Source: Streptococcus pseudopneumoniae
GTDB lineage: Bacteria > Bacillota > Bacilli > Lactobacillales > Streptococcaceae
DNA length: 44,818 bases
Direction: 5' to 3'
NCBI RefSeq assembly: GCF_001074565.1
Contig: NZ_JUQX01000072.1
Location: forward strand, 1-44,818
Shown here: one piece after another, positions 33,103 through 40,050 of the stretch
How positions within the stretch are numbered: the first letter of the stretch is position 1
Layout of the letters: each line of letters begins with the position of its first letter
Program-made: the position numbers and the translations under genes
Notes under the pieces: generated by a model
What the model saw: only the letters and a program-made list of their open reading frames with translations
What the model was told of the DNA's origin: nothing
The model's database searches: none

Positions 33103-34023
33103 ATGGGACAAGTGAATGAATTAGGAGAGAAGGTACGGCTTCTTAGAGAGGAGAAAGGGCTTAGTCGTCCAGTCTTTTGCGGGGATGAGTCAGAGTTGTC
33201 CGTTCGTCAGTTGGTCCGCATTGAAAAGGGAGAGTTTCGTCCTACGATAAAAACACTGGAATATATTGCGGATAGGCTAGGTATTCCATCCTATGTCTTG
33301 ATGCCAGACTACAAGGAATTACCCAAGCGTTACCAAGAATTAAAGTACTTTCTTCTTCATCATCCTGACTATGGAGACAAAGAGTTGCAGGAACAAAAGG
33401 AAGAATATTTTGATGAGATTTTTGAATGTTTTTATGATGATTTGCCACGTGATGAGAAAGTGGTAGTGGATTGTCTTCAAGCTATAGATGAGGTGAGGGC
33501 GACTGATGATGAACAGTATGGCCTTGCGCTAGTAGATGAGTATTTGGACGAACTTTGTAATCAAGGTGAGTTTTCATTTTCAGATTTTTTAAAAATTAGA
33601 TTGTATTTTTTATGTAGTTATTTAGAAAATATTAAAAAAGGACACTTATCTATTGATAAGCAGACAAAACTTCAATCAATGTTTCAAAAGGTTTGTGATA
33701 GAGTAGAGAAAAGTAGTGCCAAAGATTTATTTCTAGTTCGAGACGTGTTATTTGCAGGATTAGGTAGTTGTGAACTGCTTAACAACCTAGAGTTATTTAA
33801 GTTGGCGGTGGAAAAACTCAATTGGATTGCTGAAAAAACACGAGATTTTCAAAAACAACCGATTGTCTTGATGGTAGAGTGGAAATATTATATTCAGACG
33901 GATTATGAAACAGCCAAACAAAAGTATGAAGAAGCAAAAATGATGGCGAGAATGTTTAGCAATGAGAAGTTGCTCGTTAGTTTAGATAATGAATGGGCCG
34001 AGGATCTAGAAAGATATCGTTAA
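33103..34023 (+). CDS. ComR-like RRNPP peptide-sensing transcription regulator
   Basis: 306 residues. An N-terminal XRE-type HTH (about 6-62: VRLLREEKGLSRPVFCGDE, then ELSVRQLVRIEKGEFRPTIK and LEYIADRLG) is followed by a long helical TPR region (about 70-306). The stretch S[EA]L[ST]VRQL[VI]RIEKGE strongly recalls ComR of the ComRS competence system and its paralogues (ScuR/SarF in S. salivarius). These proteins bind imported short peptides in the TPR part and then bind DNA. Mitis-group species use ComCDE for competence, so this is more likely a bacteriocin regulator. Directly downstream lie a ComR/Rgg-like dyad, a promoter and a 15-codon peptide gene, the expected cognate signal. ATG 33103 follows GTGAGGAAGAA. 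Confidence 0.85.
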   Translation: MGQVNELGEKVRLLREEKGLSRPVFCGDESELSVRQLVRIEKGEFRPTIKTLEYIADRLGIPSYVLMPDYKELPKRYQELKYFLLHHPDYGDKELQEQKEEYFDEIFECFYDDLPRDEKVVVDCLQAIDEVRATDDEQYGLALVDEYLDELCNQGEFSFSDFLKIRLYFLCSYLENIKKGHLSIDKQTKLQSMFQKVCDRVEKSSAKDLFLVRDVLFAGLGSCELLNNLELFKLAVEKLNWIAEKTRDFQKQPIVLMVEWKYYIQTDYETAKQKYEEAKMMARMFSNEKLLVSLDNEWAEDLERYR

Positions 34024-34035
34024 AGAGTTTATAGG

Positions 34036-34053
34036 AGTGACATTTCTGTCATT
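34036..34053 (+). promoter_or_regulatory. ComR/Rgg-type operator dyad
   Basis: The palindrome TGACA-TTTC-TGTCA (34038-34051), extended by flanking A-T and G-T pairs, has the GACA-n4-TGTC form of ComR and Rgg boxes. It abuts the -35 of the promoter facing the short peptide gene, a place suited to regulator control. The short stem alone would make a poor terminator, and no T-run follows directly. Confidence 0.7.
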
Positions 34054-34080
34054 GGAGGCTTTTTAAAAAACTGATATAAT
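34052..34080 (+). promoter_or_regulatory. Promoter of the signal-peptide / Trp-rich peptide operon
   Basis: TTGGAG (34052-34057), 17-bp spacer and TATAAT (34075-34080) with a TGn extension (TGATATAAT). Another TATAAT at 34162-34167, close to the peptide gene, may be a second start. Confidence 0.7.
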
Positions 34081-34186
34081 TCTAAATGTAAGCAAAAATT
34101 ATCCTAGGCTTGCTTATTTGAAGAGTTAATGAATAATGTTTTATTTCAGTAACTTAAGCTATATAATATAAAGGAGGGAATTAAAG

Positions 34187-34234
34187 ATGATTAAGTTTTT
34201 TTCACTTTTAGTGTCATTGCTTTGGTGGAAATAG
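34187..34234 (+). CDS. 15-residue putative pheromone peptide with a C-terminal WW motif
   Basis: ATG 34187 behind a near-perfect AAAGGAGGGAATTAAAG ribosome site encodes MIKFFSLLVSLLWWK, then TAG. Basic start, hydrophobic middle and an aromatic end fit short signal peptides of the RRNPP class (ComS, SHP, leaderless SIP). A Trp-Trp pair marks one class of ComS-derived pheromones (XIP). It is the first gene after the ComR-like regulator and the dyad promoter. The mature form is unknown; the C-terminal seven or eight residues, or the whole peptide, could be active. Too short for routine gene finding, so easily missed. Confidence 0.7.
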   Translation: MIKFFSLLVSLLWWK

Positions 34235-34252
34235 AAAATCATTACTATTTTT

Positions 34253-34558
34253 ATGAAGGTAGAAAACGTGCTAGAATTTGAAAGAATAAACAATGTTTTA
34301 TTGACTGGCATGTCAGAAGTAGGAGATGTACTGCTCATTCGACAAACATTATCAAATCTTATTCAAGTAGAAATAAGAGTTAATGGCTATTTAATGGATC
34401 TGATTACAATAAAACCCCAAAAGTTAAAAATTTATCCTTTAGTAGGCATTAAAAAAAATGCACTTATTCTCGTTCAAGAAGTAAGTGTAGGACTGGATAT
34501 GACGTTAGAGAATAACAGGACATTTAGGAATTTTAATTTTTTTAGAAGATTAAAATAA
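34253..34558 (+). CDS. Hypothetical protein, 101 residues, in the Trp-peptide operon
   Basis: No signal peptide and no clear membrane span; probably beta-rich (alternating hydrophobics in VGDVLLIRQTLSNLIQVEIRVNG and LILVQEVSVGL) with a basic end (FRNFNFFRRLK). ATG 34253 has no good ribosome site. GTG 34268 has GAAGGTAG in front and may be the true start, giving 96 residues. The first five residues (MKVEN) equal those of the downstream ATPase, which favours the ATG. It lies between the pheromone-like gene and the first Trp-rich peptide, so immunity or peptide handling is conceivable. Unknown family. Confidence 0.55.
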   Translation: MKVENVLEFERINNVLLTGMSEVGDVLLIRQTLSNLIQVEIRVNGYLMDLITIKPQKLKIYPLVGIKKNALILVQEVSVGLDMTLENNRTFRNFNFFRRLK

Positions 34559-34583
34559 GAATCAAAGAAAAGGAGAAAAATAT

Positions 34584-34679
34584 ATGTGGCGTTGGGTATG
34601 GAGAATTGTAAGATGGATTTTAATTAATTTACTATGGGAAGCTCTCTGGGGCTGGGTAAAACAATGGTTTAGTAAATAG
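34584..34679 (+). CDS. Leaderless Trp-rich cationic peptide 1 (bacteriocin-like), 31 residues
   Basis: ATG 34584 follows AAAAGGAGAAAAATAT. The peptide begins MWRWVWRIVRWILIN and ends WGWVKQWFSK. It has 8 Trp (positions 2, 4, 6, 11, 18, 22, 24, 28), net charge about +4, no Cys and no double-glycine or signal leader. Trp and basic residues alternate with aliphatics as in an amphipathic membrane-active helix. The build resembles leaderless bacteriocins such as aureocin A53, BHT-B (Trp-rich) and aureocin A70 (several 30-31-residue peptides from one operon), but the sequence is not one I recognise. Two paralogues follow. A small toxin or a secreted signal is an alternative. Confidence 0.8.
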   Translation: MWRWVWRIVRWILINLLWEALWGWVKQWFSK

Positions 34680-34690
34680 GAGGAATTGTT

Positions 34691-34786
34691 ATGTGGCGTT
34701 GGGTATGGAAAATTGTAAAATGGATTTTAATTAATTTAATGTGGACAGCTATGTGGGCTTGGGTTGCACAGTGGTTTAGTAAATAG
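34691..34786 (+). CDS. Leaderless Trp-rich cationic peptide 2, 31 residues
   Basis: Starts MWRWVWKIVKWILIN and ends WAWVAQWFSK, with 8 Trp at the same positions as peptide 1, four basic residues and no acidic one (net about +4). Differences from peptide 1 are mostly conservative (R to K twice), with L-to-M and EAL-to-TAM changes in the middle and K-to-A near the end. The AGGAGG ribosome site overlaps the preceding TAG stop, which would give near-equal expression of the set. Confidence 0.8.
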   Translation: MWRWVWKIVKWILINLMWTAMWAWVAQWFSK

Positions 34787-34797
34787 GAGGAATTGTT

Positions 34798-34890
34798 ATG
34801 TGGCGTTTCGTATGGAGAATTATTAAATGGATTATTATTGACTGGATTTTAAGAGCAATTTGGGGCTGGGTAAAACAATGGTTTAGTTAA
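34798..34890 (+). CDS. Leaderless Trp-rich cationic peptide 3, 30 residues
   Basis: Begins MWRFVWRIIKWIIID and ends WGWVKQWFS. It has 7 Trp (2, 6, 11, 16, 22, 24, 28), and net charge about +4. It keeps the invariant frame W2-R3-x-V5-W6, W11-I12, A20, W22, W24-V25, Q27-W28-F29-S30 but is the most divergent of the three and lacks the final Lys. Retained frame and conserved pattern argue for selection on all three genes. It is followed 42 bp later by the long inverted repeat. Confidence 0.8.
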   Translation: MWRFVWRIIKWIIIDWILRAIWGWVKQWFS

Positions 34891-34931
34891 TAACAGATGA
34901 TAAATAATTTCTATTAGAAATTACTAGAATG

Positions 34932-35033
34932 ATTATAATTGAATAAAAAAATAATTGATAGTTATGTCTCGGTTTGAAAATGGGCATTCTCAAAAAGATT
35001 ATAGACATAACTATCAACTATTTTAATTATAAT
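34932..35033 (+). repeat. About 100-bp inverted-repeat element between peptide genes and transporter
   Basis: Inner arms TTGATAGTTATGTCT (34955-34969) and AGACATAACTATCAA (35003-35017) match perfectly over 15 bp. Outer parts ATTATAATT (34932-34940) and AATTATAAT (35025-35033) extend the symmetry, with a few extra bases in the left arm. The loop holds an imperfect hairpin (TTTGAAAATG / CATTCTCAAA). No T-run follows, so it is not a plain terminator. It could attenuate or process the mRNA, reducing transporter relative to peptide, or be a small mobile repeat. The right end also supplies a TATAAT 15 bp before the transporter start. Confidence 0.75.
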
Positions 35034-35048
35034 ATAAAAGGAGAAAAA

Positions 35049-35633
35049 ATGAAAGTAGAAAACATTTCGTATCGGGTAAACAGTCGTATACTTTTTGATA
35101 ATATTTCTTTTGATGCTTCAAATTCAGGTCTCACACTGATTACTGGGAAAAATGGTGCAGGGAAGTCAACATTATTAAAAGTATTACTAGGAATTGTTCA
35201 ACCATATTCTGGCTCAGTGATTTCTGACGAAAAGGTTAGCTATGTTCCAGATTCTTCGGACAACTATTTCATCGGTTTATCTCCTAATTTATTATTCGAA
35301 TTTTTACAGAAACAATTTTTTATTGAAACAAATTTGTTTGAAGAACGGTTAAGAGAATTACGAGAACAATTTTATTTGAATGAGAAATTGATGACACAAA
35401 CAATTCAATCATTGTCATTAGGAGAAAAGAAAAAAGTAATGCTTATAGCAGCATTTTTATTGGATTCTGATTTGTATGTTATGGACGAGCCTTTATCGGG
35501 ATTAGATCAAATTTCGGTTGAAAATCTTATTCATTTGATTGAGCAAAAGATAAATCTAGGTAAACACTTTATTATTGTAAGCCACGAGAGACAGGAAATT
35601 TTACCGACAGTTGATCAGATTATTTCTTTGTAG
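35049..35633 (+). CDS. ABC transporter ATPase of the Trp-peptide locus
   Basis: 194 residues from ATG 35049 (AAAAGGAGAAAAA in front; the frame to 34974 runs through the inverted repeat). Walker A GKNGAGKST (about 35-43), signature LSLGEKKK, Walker B DLYVMDEP and H-loop SHE are all present. It is short for an ABC ATPase, like those of bacteriocin immunity/export pairs. The polytopic membrane protein 12 bp downstream is its likely partner. Role in exporting or expelling the Trp-rich peptides is inferred from the operon. Confidence 0.85.
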   Translation: MKVENISYRVNSRILFDNISFDASNSGLTLITGKNGAGKSTLLKVLLGIVQPYSGSVISDEKVSYVPDSSDNYFIGLSPNLLFEFLQKQFFIETNLFEERLRELREQFYLNEKLMTQTIQSLSLGEKKKVMLIAAFLLDSDLYVMDEPLSGLDQISVENLIHLIEQKINLGKHFIIVSHERQEILPTVDQIISL

Positions 35634-35644
35634 AGGGAAATTGT

Positions 35645-36892
35645 ATGGAAAAGTTTTATTATTCTATTACTCTGTTGTTCCTATCACGGCAAGGATACTG
35701 GAACGATTCGAATAATGTCAAGGAATTATCGCTAATTCAATTGACTTACAAATATTTTTTATCTTCTATTGCCTTGGTTTTTATTTTTTTGATTGCTAAA
35801 TCAGAAATTTATAATATATTAAAAGAAAATCAAATTTGGGGAATCTTATCATACTTTGAATTAGCAACAATATTGGTTCCTGCAATTCTGTTATTAGGAA
35901 TACTTTATGAAAATATTTATGTTTTAAAAACTAAAACAGAAAGTACAATGAGGATATTTTTCAATATAACAGGGAGAGAATTTTGGAATATAGTATTCTT
36001 TAAGAATTTAATTCTAGTTTTGCCCATCTTAGTAATTATTTTTTTCTATAATATTTCTTTAGGAATATTTGCGTGCCTACTTGTTTTTTTACTTAATAAT
36101 ATATTTTTTATACCGAAAATCAGGTATGTTAGACCAAGATTTAAAAAATCGTTCAGTATGTCCTATTTATTATCTGTTGTTGATGGTTTGACAATGTTTA
36201 AAGCGATTACTATACCTGTGTTTTCAACTTTTATGTTTATGTTCATGTGGTTGGTTTTACCAGATTTTTTAGGAATTGATACCACGAATAAAGTGATGAT
36301 ATTGAATACAGCTTTATTCTCAGGGACAGTATTTTTTAGCAATAAAGGGATAAATTTTTATTTTCTTACTTTAAATAAGGATTTCCCTTATCTGAAGGCT
36401 GTGGGAATCAATCTTAATAAATTTATAAAAAAAAGAATTTGGTCTTTAAATGTTATTAGTATCTTAGTTCCTGCAACCTCACTATATTTCTTTTTAAATT
36501 ATCTGGGGTACGGTTTTATAGATATTTTCCTATTTCTTTTCGGAGTCTTTCTAGCATACTTTTTATGCCAAGGAATACAAATGATAGAGGTATTACTATT
36601 TCGAGAATATCATTTTCGAGATGCGAAAGAGCTAGAAGCTTTTTCGCTCCCTTTAAAGATGAGGGTGACAATGTATATTATTCGTTTTCTACCAATCCTA
36701 GTCTGTCTTTTGGTTAACCAAATAAGAATATTCGGTTTTTTGACTCAGATTTTCTTAAATATAATTTATATTGGTATTGTTTATTTTAGTTTGTATCGGT
36801 ACACGATAACACAAGTGATTAAAGGAGATTATAATGTCCATTTTATCCATGAAAAATATTTCAAAATTTTACGCTTTGGACGGCAAACATAA
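35645..36892 (+). CDS. Polytopic membrane partner of the ABC ATPase
   Basis: 415 residues with about ten to eleven hydrophobic spans, rich in Phe, Ile and Leu, few charges, no soluble domain. Such proteins act as ABC-2-like permeases in bacteriocin export or self-protection systems, but I see no named family motif. It starts 12 bp after the ATPase stop. Its last 59 bp overlap the next ABC gene in another frame, which is unusual. The end ([17 protein letters not shown]) may be an accidental extension made when the cassette joined the neighbouring genes. Confidence 0.75.
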   Translation: MEKFYYSITLLFLSRQGYWNDSNNVKELSLIQLTYKYFLSSIALVFIFLIAKSEIYNILKENQIWGILSYFELATILVPAILLLGILYENIYVLKTKTESTMRIFFNITGREFWNIVFFKNLILVLPILVIIFFYNISLGIFACLLVFLLNNIFFIPKIRYVRPRFKKSFSMSYLLSVVDGLTMFKAITIPVFSTFMFMFMWLVLPDFLGIDTTNKVMILNTALFSGTVFFSNKGINFYFLTLNKDFPYLKAVGINLNKFIKKRIWSLNVISILVPATSLYFFLNYLGYGFIDIFLFLFGVFLAYFLCQGIQMIEVLLFREYHFRDAKELEAFSLPLKMRVTMYIIRFLPILVCLLVNQIRIFGFLTQIFLNIIYIGIVYFSLYRYTITQVIKGDYNVHFIHEKYFKILRFGRQT

Positions 36893-37517
36893 AGAACAGG
36901 CTCTAAGAAATATTAACCTGCAGATTTCTGAAGGAAAAATTACAGCGATTTATGGTCCGTCAGGCTGTGGCAAAACCAGTCTACTGAATATCATCAGTGG
37001 TCTTGATAGGGAGTACGAGGGAGTTTTAGATTTTAAAGGGGAGTCTCTCAGAGAACTATCGGAGATTGAATTGACTCAATTTCGCAAAGACAACATTGGG
37101 TTTGTCTTTCAAAACTTCAATCTCATCCCCCATCAATCTGTTCTGGATAATGTCAAGTTACCTCTCTATGTCAAAGATTTATCGGATAAAGAAATGACAA
37201 GGATTGCTCAGGAGCAACTTCTCGGTCTAGGGATGGAGCCTTTTATGGCTAAGAATGTGAAACAGCTTTCTGGTGGGCAAAAGCAACGTGTAGCCATTGC
37301 ACGTGCTCTGGTAAACCAACCAGATATGATTGTAGCTGATGAGCCGACTGGATCACTCGATTCTCAATCTCAGGAGATGGTTTTGGAAGTGTTCAAAAGT
37401 TTGGCCCAAGCTGGGAAAACAGTACTGATTGTTACTCATAACCCAGAGGTTACTGAATATGCAGATGTGATTATCAAAATGAAGGATGGTGAAGTCGTTG
37501 AAGAAGTCAAAAAATAA
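36834..37517 (+). CDS. MacB/LolD-type ABC transporter ATPase
   Basis: 227 residues. Walker [12 protein letters not shown] (about 43-53), Q-loop GFVFQNFNL, signature QLSGGQKQR and Walker [14 protein letters not shown] are typical of the MacB/LolD/BceA branch, which pairs with FtsX-type permeases to move or sense membrane-active substrates such as antimicrobial peptides. ATG 36834 has AAAGGAGATTATA in front. Codon use and base composition look like core genes, unlike the AT-rich genes before it. It overlaps the permease gene upstream by 59 bp and the next permease by 32 bp. Confidence 0.92.
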   Translation: MSILSMKNISKFYALDGKHKEQALRNINLQISEGKITAIYGPSGCGKTSLLNIISGLDREYEGVLDFKGESLRELSEIELTQFRKDNIGFVFQNFNLIPHQSVLDNVKLPLYVKDLSDKEMTRIAQEQLLGLGMEPFMAKNVKQLSGGQKQRVAIARALVNQPDMIVADEPTGSLDSQSQEMVLEVFKSLAQAGKTVLIVTHNPEVTEYADVIIKMKDGEVVEEVKK

Positions 37518-38787
37518 AGGATTGTCCTTTAAAAACAAATTCAAACTTTCCTTAAGTAACTTTTTAGAAAGAAAGTGGCGTAACTTGTTGATTGCAGTAG
37601 CAACCTCGATTGGTTTTGTAGGCGTGTTGATTTCTTTTGGTCTAGGAAATGCCTTGATTTCAATGATTGATGAAAATACCAACGGTGGCAAGCTTCCTTC
37701 CCAAGTTCAGATTGCACTGAATTCCAGTGTTGCTGGCAGAGGTTTTCTAAACCAAGATGATAAGAACTATATCACAGATACGATTGGGAAAGAAAACATT
37801 AAATATCTAGAGAGTCCTTTTGGTATGACCATGTCAAAGATTAGCATAGACGGACACGAAGTGGATTTTAGCCAAGCCCTGCCTTCTTATGCTCAGGTTG
37901 TGAGTTTATATGAAGATACAAGTATTTCTGTTAGTAGCAATGAAAAAGAAAAAGTGCTAGCAGGATCTCTTTATACGGATGTTAACGAGGAGGGATTGAC
38001 GATTCCAATGAGTTTGCTCAAAAATTGGAATGAACAAACCGGGAAGAATCTGACAGCTAGTGATGTGATTGGCAAACCAGTCTCGGCAACCATTGTAGAA
38101 AATACTGCTGAAGGTAGCAAGTTGGCAGGTTTTCAGACTCATATTGTGCGTGTCATCAATGACGAAGATGATACAGAGGATAGTAATAGTTTTATGGCTT
38201 CCAAGCAGATGGAAACGATTTTAAAAGAAGCTGAATTCACAAAGGCCGTATCCTATTTTATTTTTGAGCTTAAAGACCCATCTCGTACGAAAACAGTAAC
38301 AGAAGAATTGCAGAAAAATAAGAAGTACACAGTTCTTTCTCAACAAGCTGTTCTTGATATTGTGATTACCTTTATTCGTGTCATCCAAGGACTACTGATT
38401 GTGCTTTCTTCACAAGCGATTGTGGTGGCAGCAGTTATGATAGGCATCATCATTTATATCAATATCATGCAACGTTCTAAGGAAATCGGTGTCATGAAGG
38501 CCGTTGGCTATCAAAATAGAGATGTGAAAGGAATCTTTATCTACGAAGCTCTTTGGATTGTAGGAATTGCCTTGTTTATAGCTTTCATCATTGCTCAAGG
38601 GATAGGCAGTCTAGCGAATGTTATTGTTCACCATTTCTATCCATCAATCTCTAAAGTTTTTGAATTAAATCTTCTCTCTATTTTAGGAACCTTCATTTTT
38701 GCTTTGTTTCTTGGCTATATTTCTGCCTTCTTCCCAGCACGTAAGATTAGCAAAATGGATCCAGTGGAATCCTTACGCTATGAGTAG
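37486..38787 (+). CDS. FtsX/MacB-type ABC permease
   Basis: 433 residues. One N-terminal span (about 30-55) is followed by a large outward domain (about 60-270) and three C-terminal spans (about 280-420), the MacB/FtsX layout. The last segment reads FFPARKISKMDPVESLRYE, the usual A-R-x-I-x-x-x-D-P-x-E-x-L-R end of this family. It pairs with the preceding ATPase. ATG 37486 lies within that gene; TTG 37498 is an alternative. Together they may give peptide resistance or export and could supplement the Trp-peptide locus, but they look like resident core genes. Confidence 0.9.
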   Translation: MVKSLKKSKNKGLSFKNKFKLSLSNFLERKWRNLLIAVATSIGFVGVLISFGLGNALISMIDENTNGGKLPSQVQIALNSSVAGRGFLNQDDKNYITDTIGKENIKYLESPFGMTMSKISIDGHEVDFSQALPSYAQVVSLYEDTSISVSSNEKEKVLAGSLYTDVNEEGLTIPMSLLKNWNEQTGKNLTASDVIGKPVSATIVENTAEGSKLAGFQTHIVRVINDEDDTEDSNSFMASKQMETILKEAEFTKAVSYFIFELKDPSRTKTVTEELQKNKKYTVLSQQAVLDIVITFIRVIQGLLIVLSSQAIVVAAVMIGIIIYINIMQRSKEIGVMKAVGYQNRDVKGIFIYEALWIVGIALFIAFIIAQGIGSLANVIVHHFYPSISKVFELNLLSILGTFIFALFLGYISAFFPARKISKMDPVESLRYE

Positions 38788-38849
38788 AGAAAGAAATTAC
38801 AGAGGCATCCTATTAAAAAGAAACTGACATAGAAAATCAAGGTCAGCAC

Positions 38850-38878
38850 TTGCAATTAAGCTCAAATAGTTATATAAT
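38850..38878 (+). promoter_or_regulatory. gapA promoter
   Basis: TTGCAA (38850-38855), 17-bp spacer, TATAAT (38873-38878). A leader of roughly 80 bases precedes the start codon. Confidence 0.8.
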
Positions 38879-38964
38879 AGGTTCGTTGAAAGGTGATTTG
38901 TAGTGATTCAAGTTACTCTTTTCACAATAAAAATTTCATGATTTTCATAAGGAGGAAATCACTA

Positions 38965-39972
38965 ATGGTAGTTAAAGTTGGTATTAACGGTTTCGGCCGT
39001 ATCGGTCGTCTTGCTTTCCGCCGTATCCAAAACGTAGAAGGTGTTGAAGTTACTCGCATCAACGACCTTACAGATCCAGTTATGCTTGCTCACTTGTTGA
39101 AATATGACACAACTCAAGGTCGTTTCGACGGTACTGTAGAAGTTAAAGAAGGTGGATTCGAAGTTAACGGTAAATTCGTTAAAGTTTCTGCTGAACGTGA
39201 TCCAGAACAAATCGACTGGGCTACTGACGGTGTAGAAATCGTTCTTGAAGCAACTGGTTTCTTTGCTAAGAAAGATGCAGCTGAAAAACACCTTAAAGGT
39301 GGAGCTAAGAAAGTTGTTATCACTGCTCCTGGTGGAAACGACGTTAAAACAGTTGTATTTAACACTAACCACGACGTCCTTGACGGTACTGAAACAGTTA
39401 TCTCAGGTGCTTCATGTACTACAAACTGCTTGGCTCCAATGGCTAAAGCTCTTCAAGACAACTTCGGTGTTGTAGAAGGATTGATGACTACTATCCACGC
39501 TTACACTGGTGACCAAATGATCCTTGACGGACCACACCGTGGTGGTGACCTTCGCCGTGCTCGTGCTGGTGCTGCAAACATCGTTCCTAACTCAACTGGT
39601 GCTGCTAAAGCTATCGGTCTTGTAATCCCAGAATTGAACGGTAAATTGGACGGATCTGCACAACGTGTTCCAACTCCAACTGGATCAGTTACTGAATTGG
39701 TAGCAGTTCTTGAAAAGAACGTTACTGTTGATGAAGTAAACGCAGCTATGAAAGCAGCAGCTAACGAATCATACGGATACACAGAAGATCCAATCGTATC
39801 TTCAGATATCGTAGGTATGGCTTACGGTTCATTGTTCGACGCAACTCAAACTAAAGTTCTTGACGTTGACGGCAAACAATTGGTTAAAGTTGTATCATGG
39901 TACGACAACGAAATGTCATACACTGCACAACTTGTACGTACTCTTGAATACTTTGCAAAAATCGCTAAATAA
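38965..39972 (+). CDS. gapA: Glyceraldehyde-3-phosphate dehydrogenase
   Basis: 335 residues from ATG 38965 (TAAGGAGGAAATCACTA in front; a longer frame from 38893 is not used). The enzyme makes 1,3-bisphosphoglycerate and NADH in glycolysis. The Rossmann start [11 protein letters not shown] and the catalytic [10 protein letters not shown] (Cys about 151) are present, as is [16 protein letters not shown] near the end. Strong codon bias fits one of the most abundant streptococcal proteins, which is also found on the cell surface. Single-gene unit. Confidence 0.98.
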   Translation: MVVKVGINGFGRIGRLAFRRIQNVEGVEVTRINDLTDPVMLAHLLKYDTTQGRFDGTVEVKEGGFEVNGKFVKVSAERDPEQIDWATDGVEIVLEATGFFAKKDAAEKHLKGGAKKVVITAPGGNDVKTVVFNTNHDVLDGTETVISGASCTTNCLAPMAKALQDNFGVVEGLMTTIHAYTGDQMILDGPHRGGDLRRARAGAANIVPNSTGAAKAIGLVIPELNGKLDGSAQRVPTPTGSVTELVAVLEKNVTVDEVNAAMKAAANESYGYTEDPIVSSDIVGMAYGSLFDATQTKVLDVDGKQLVKVVSWYDNEMSYTAQLVRTLEYFAKIAK

Positions 39973-39985
39973 TTCATGAGTCGAT

Positions 39986-40016
39986 AAAAGCAAGACTAAT
40001 AGGTCTTGCTTTTTCT
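39986..40016 (+). terminator. gapA terminator
   Basis: AAAAGCAAGAC (39986-39996) pairs with GTCTTGCTTTT (40003-40013). The A/T flanks would also let it serve the opposite strand, where the pseudouridine synthase gene ends at 40051. Confidence 0.88.
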
Positions 40017-40050
40017 ATTTTTAGATAAAACAAAATGGATGATTTAGCGG

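Larger units (their letters stand above)
34584..34890 (+). repeat. Three tandem peptide genes on an exact 107-bp period
   Basis: Start codons at 34584, 34691 and 34798 are each 107 bp apart. The linkers are identical (TAGGAGGAATTGTTATG), with the stop codon embedded in the next ribosome site. This shows tandem duplication of a whole gene-plus-RBS unit followed by divergence. Confidence 0.9.

Noticed and set aside
34302..34315. Second dyad TGAC-n6-GTCA inside the 101-residue gene as another regulator box
   Set aside because: The spacing differs from the GACA-n4-TGTC box and it lies within coding sequence with no promoter next to it.
34584..34890. Trp-rich peptides as radical-SAM cross-linked RiPPs (streptide-like)
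   Set aside because: No radical SAM or other modifying enzyme gene is present, and the peptides lack a leader.
34974..35048. N-terminal extension of the ABC ATPase
   Set aside because: The extension translates the right part of the inverted repeat; ATG 35049 has a strong ribosome site and begins with a typical ABC start.
38893..38964. 24-residue N-terminal extension of GAPDH
   Set aside because: The family starts at [14 protein letters not shown], and ATG 38965 has a consensus ribosome site.
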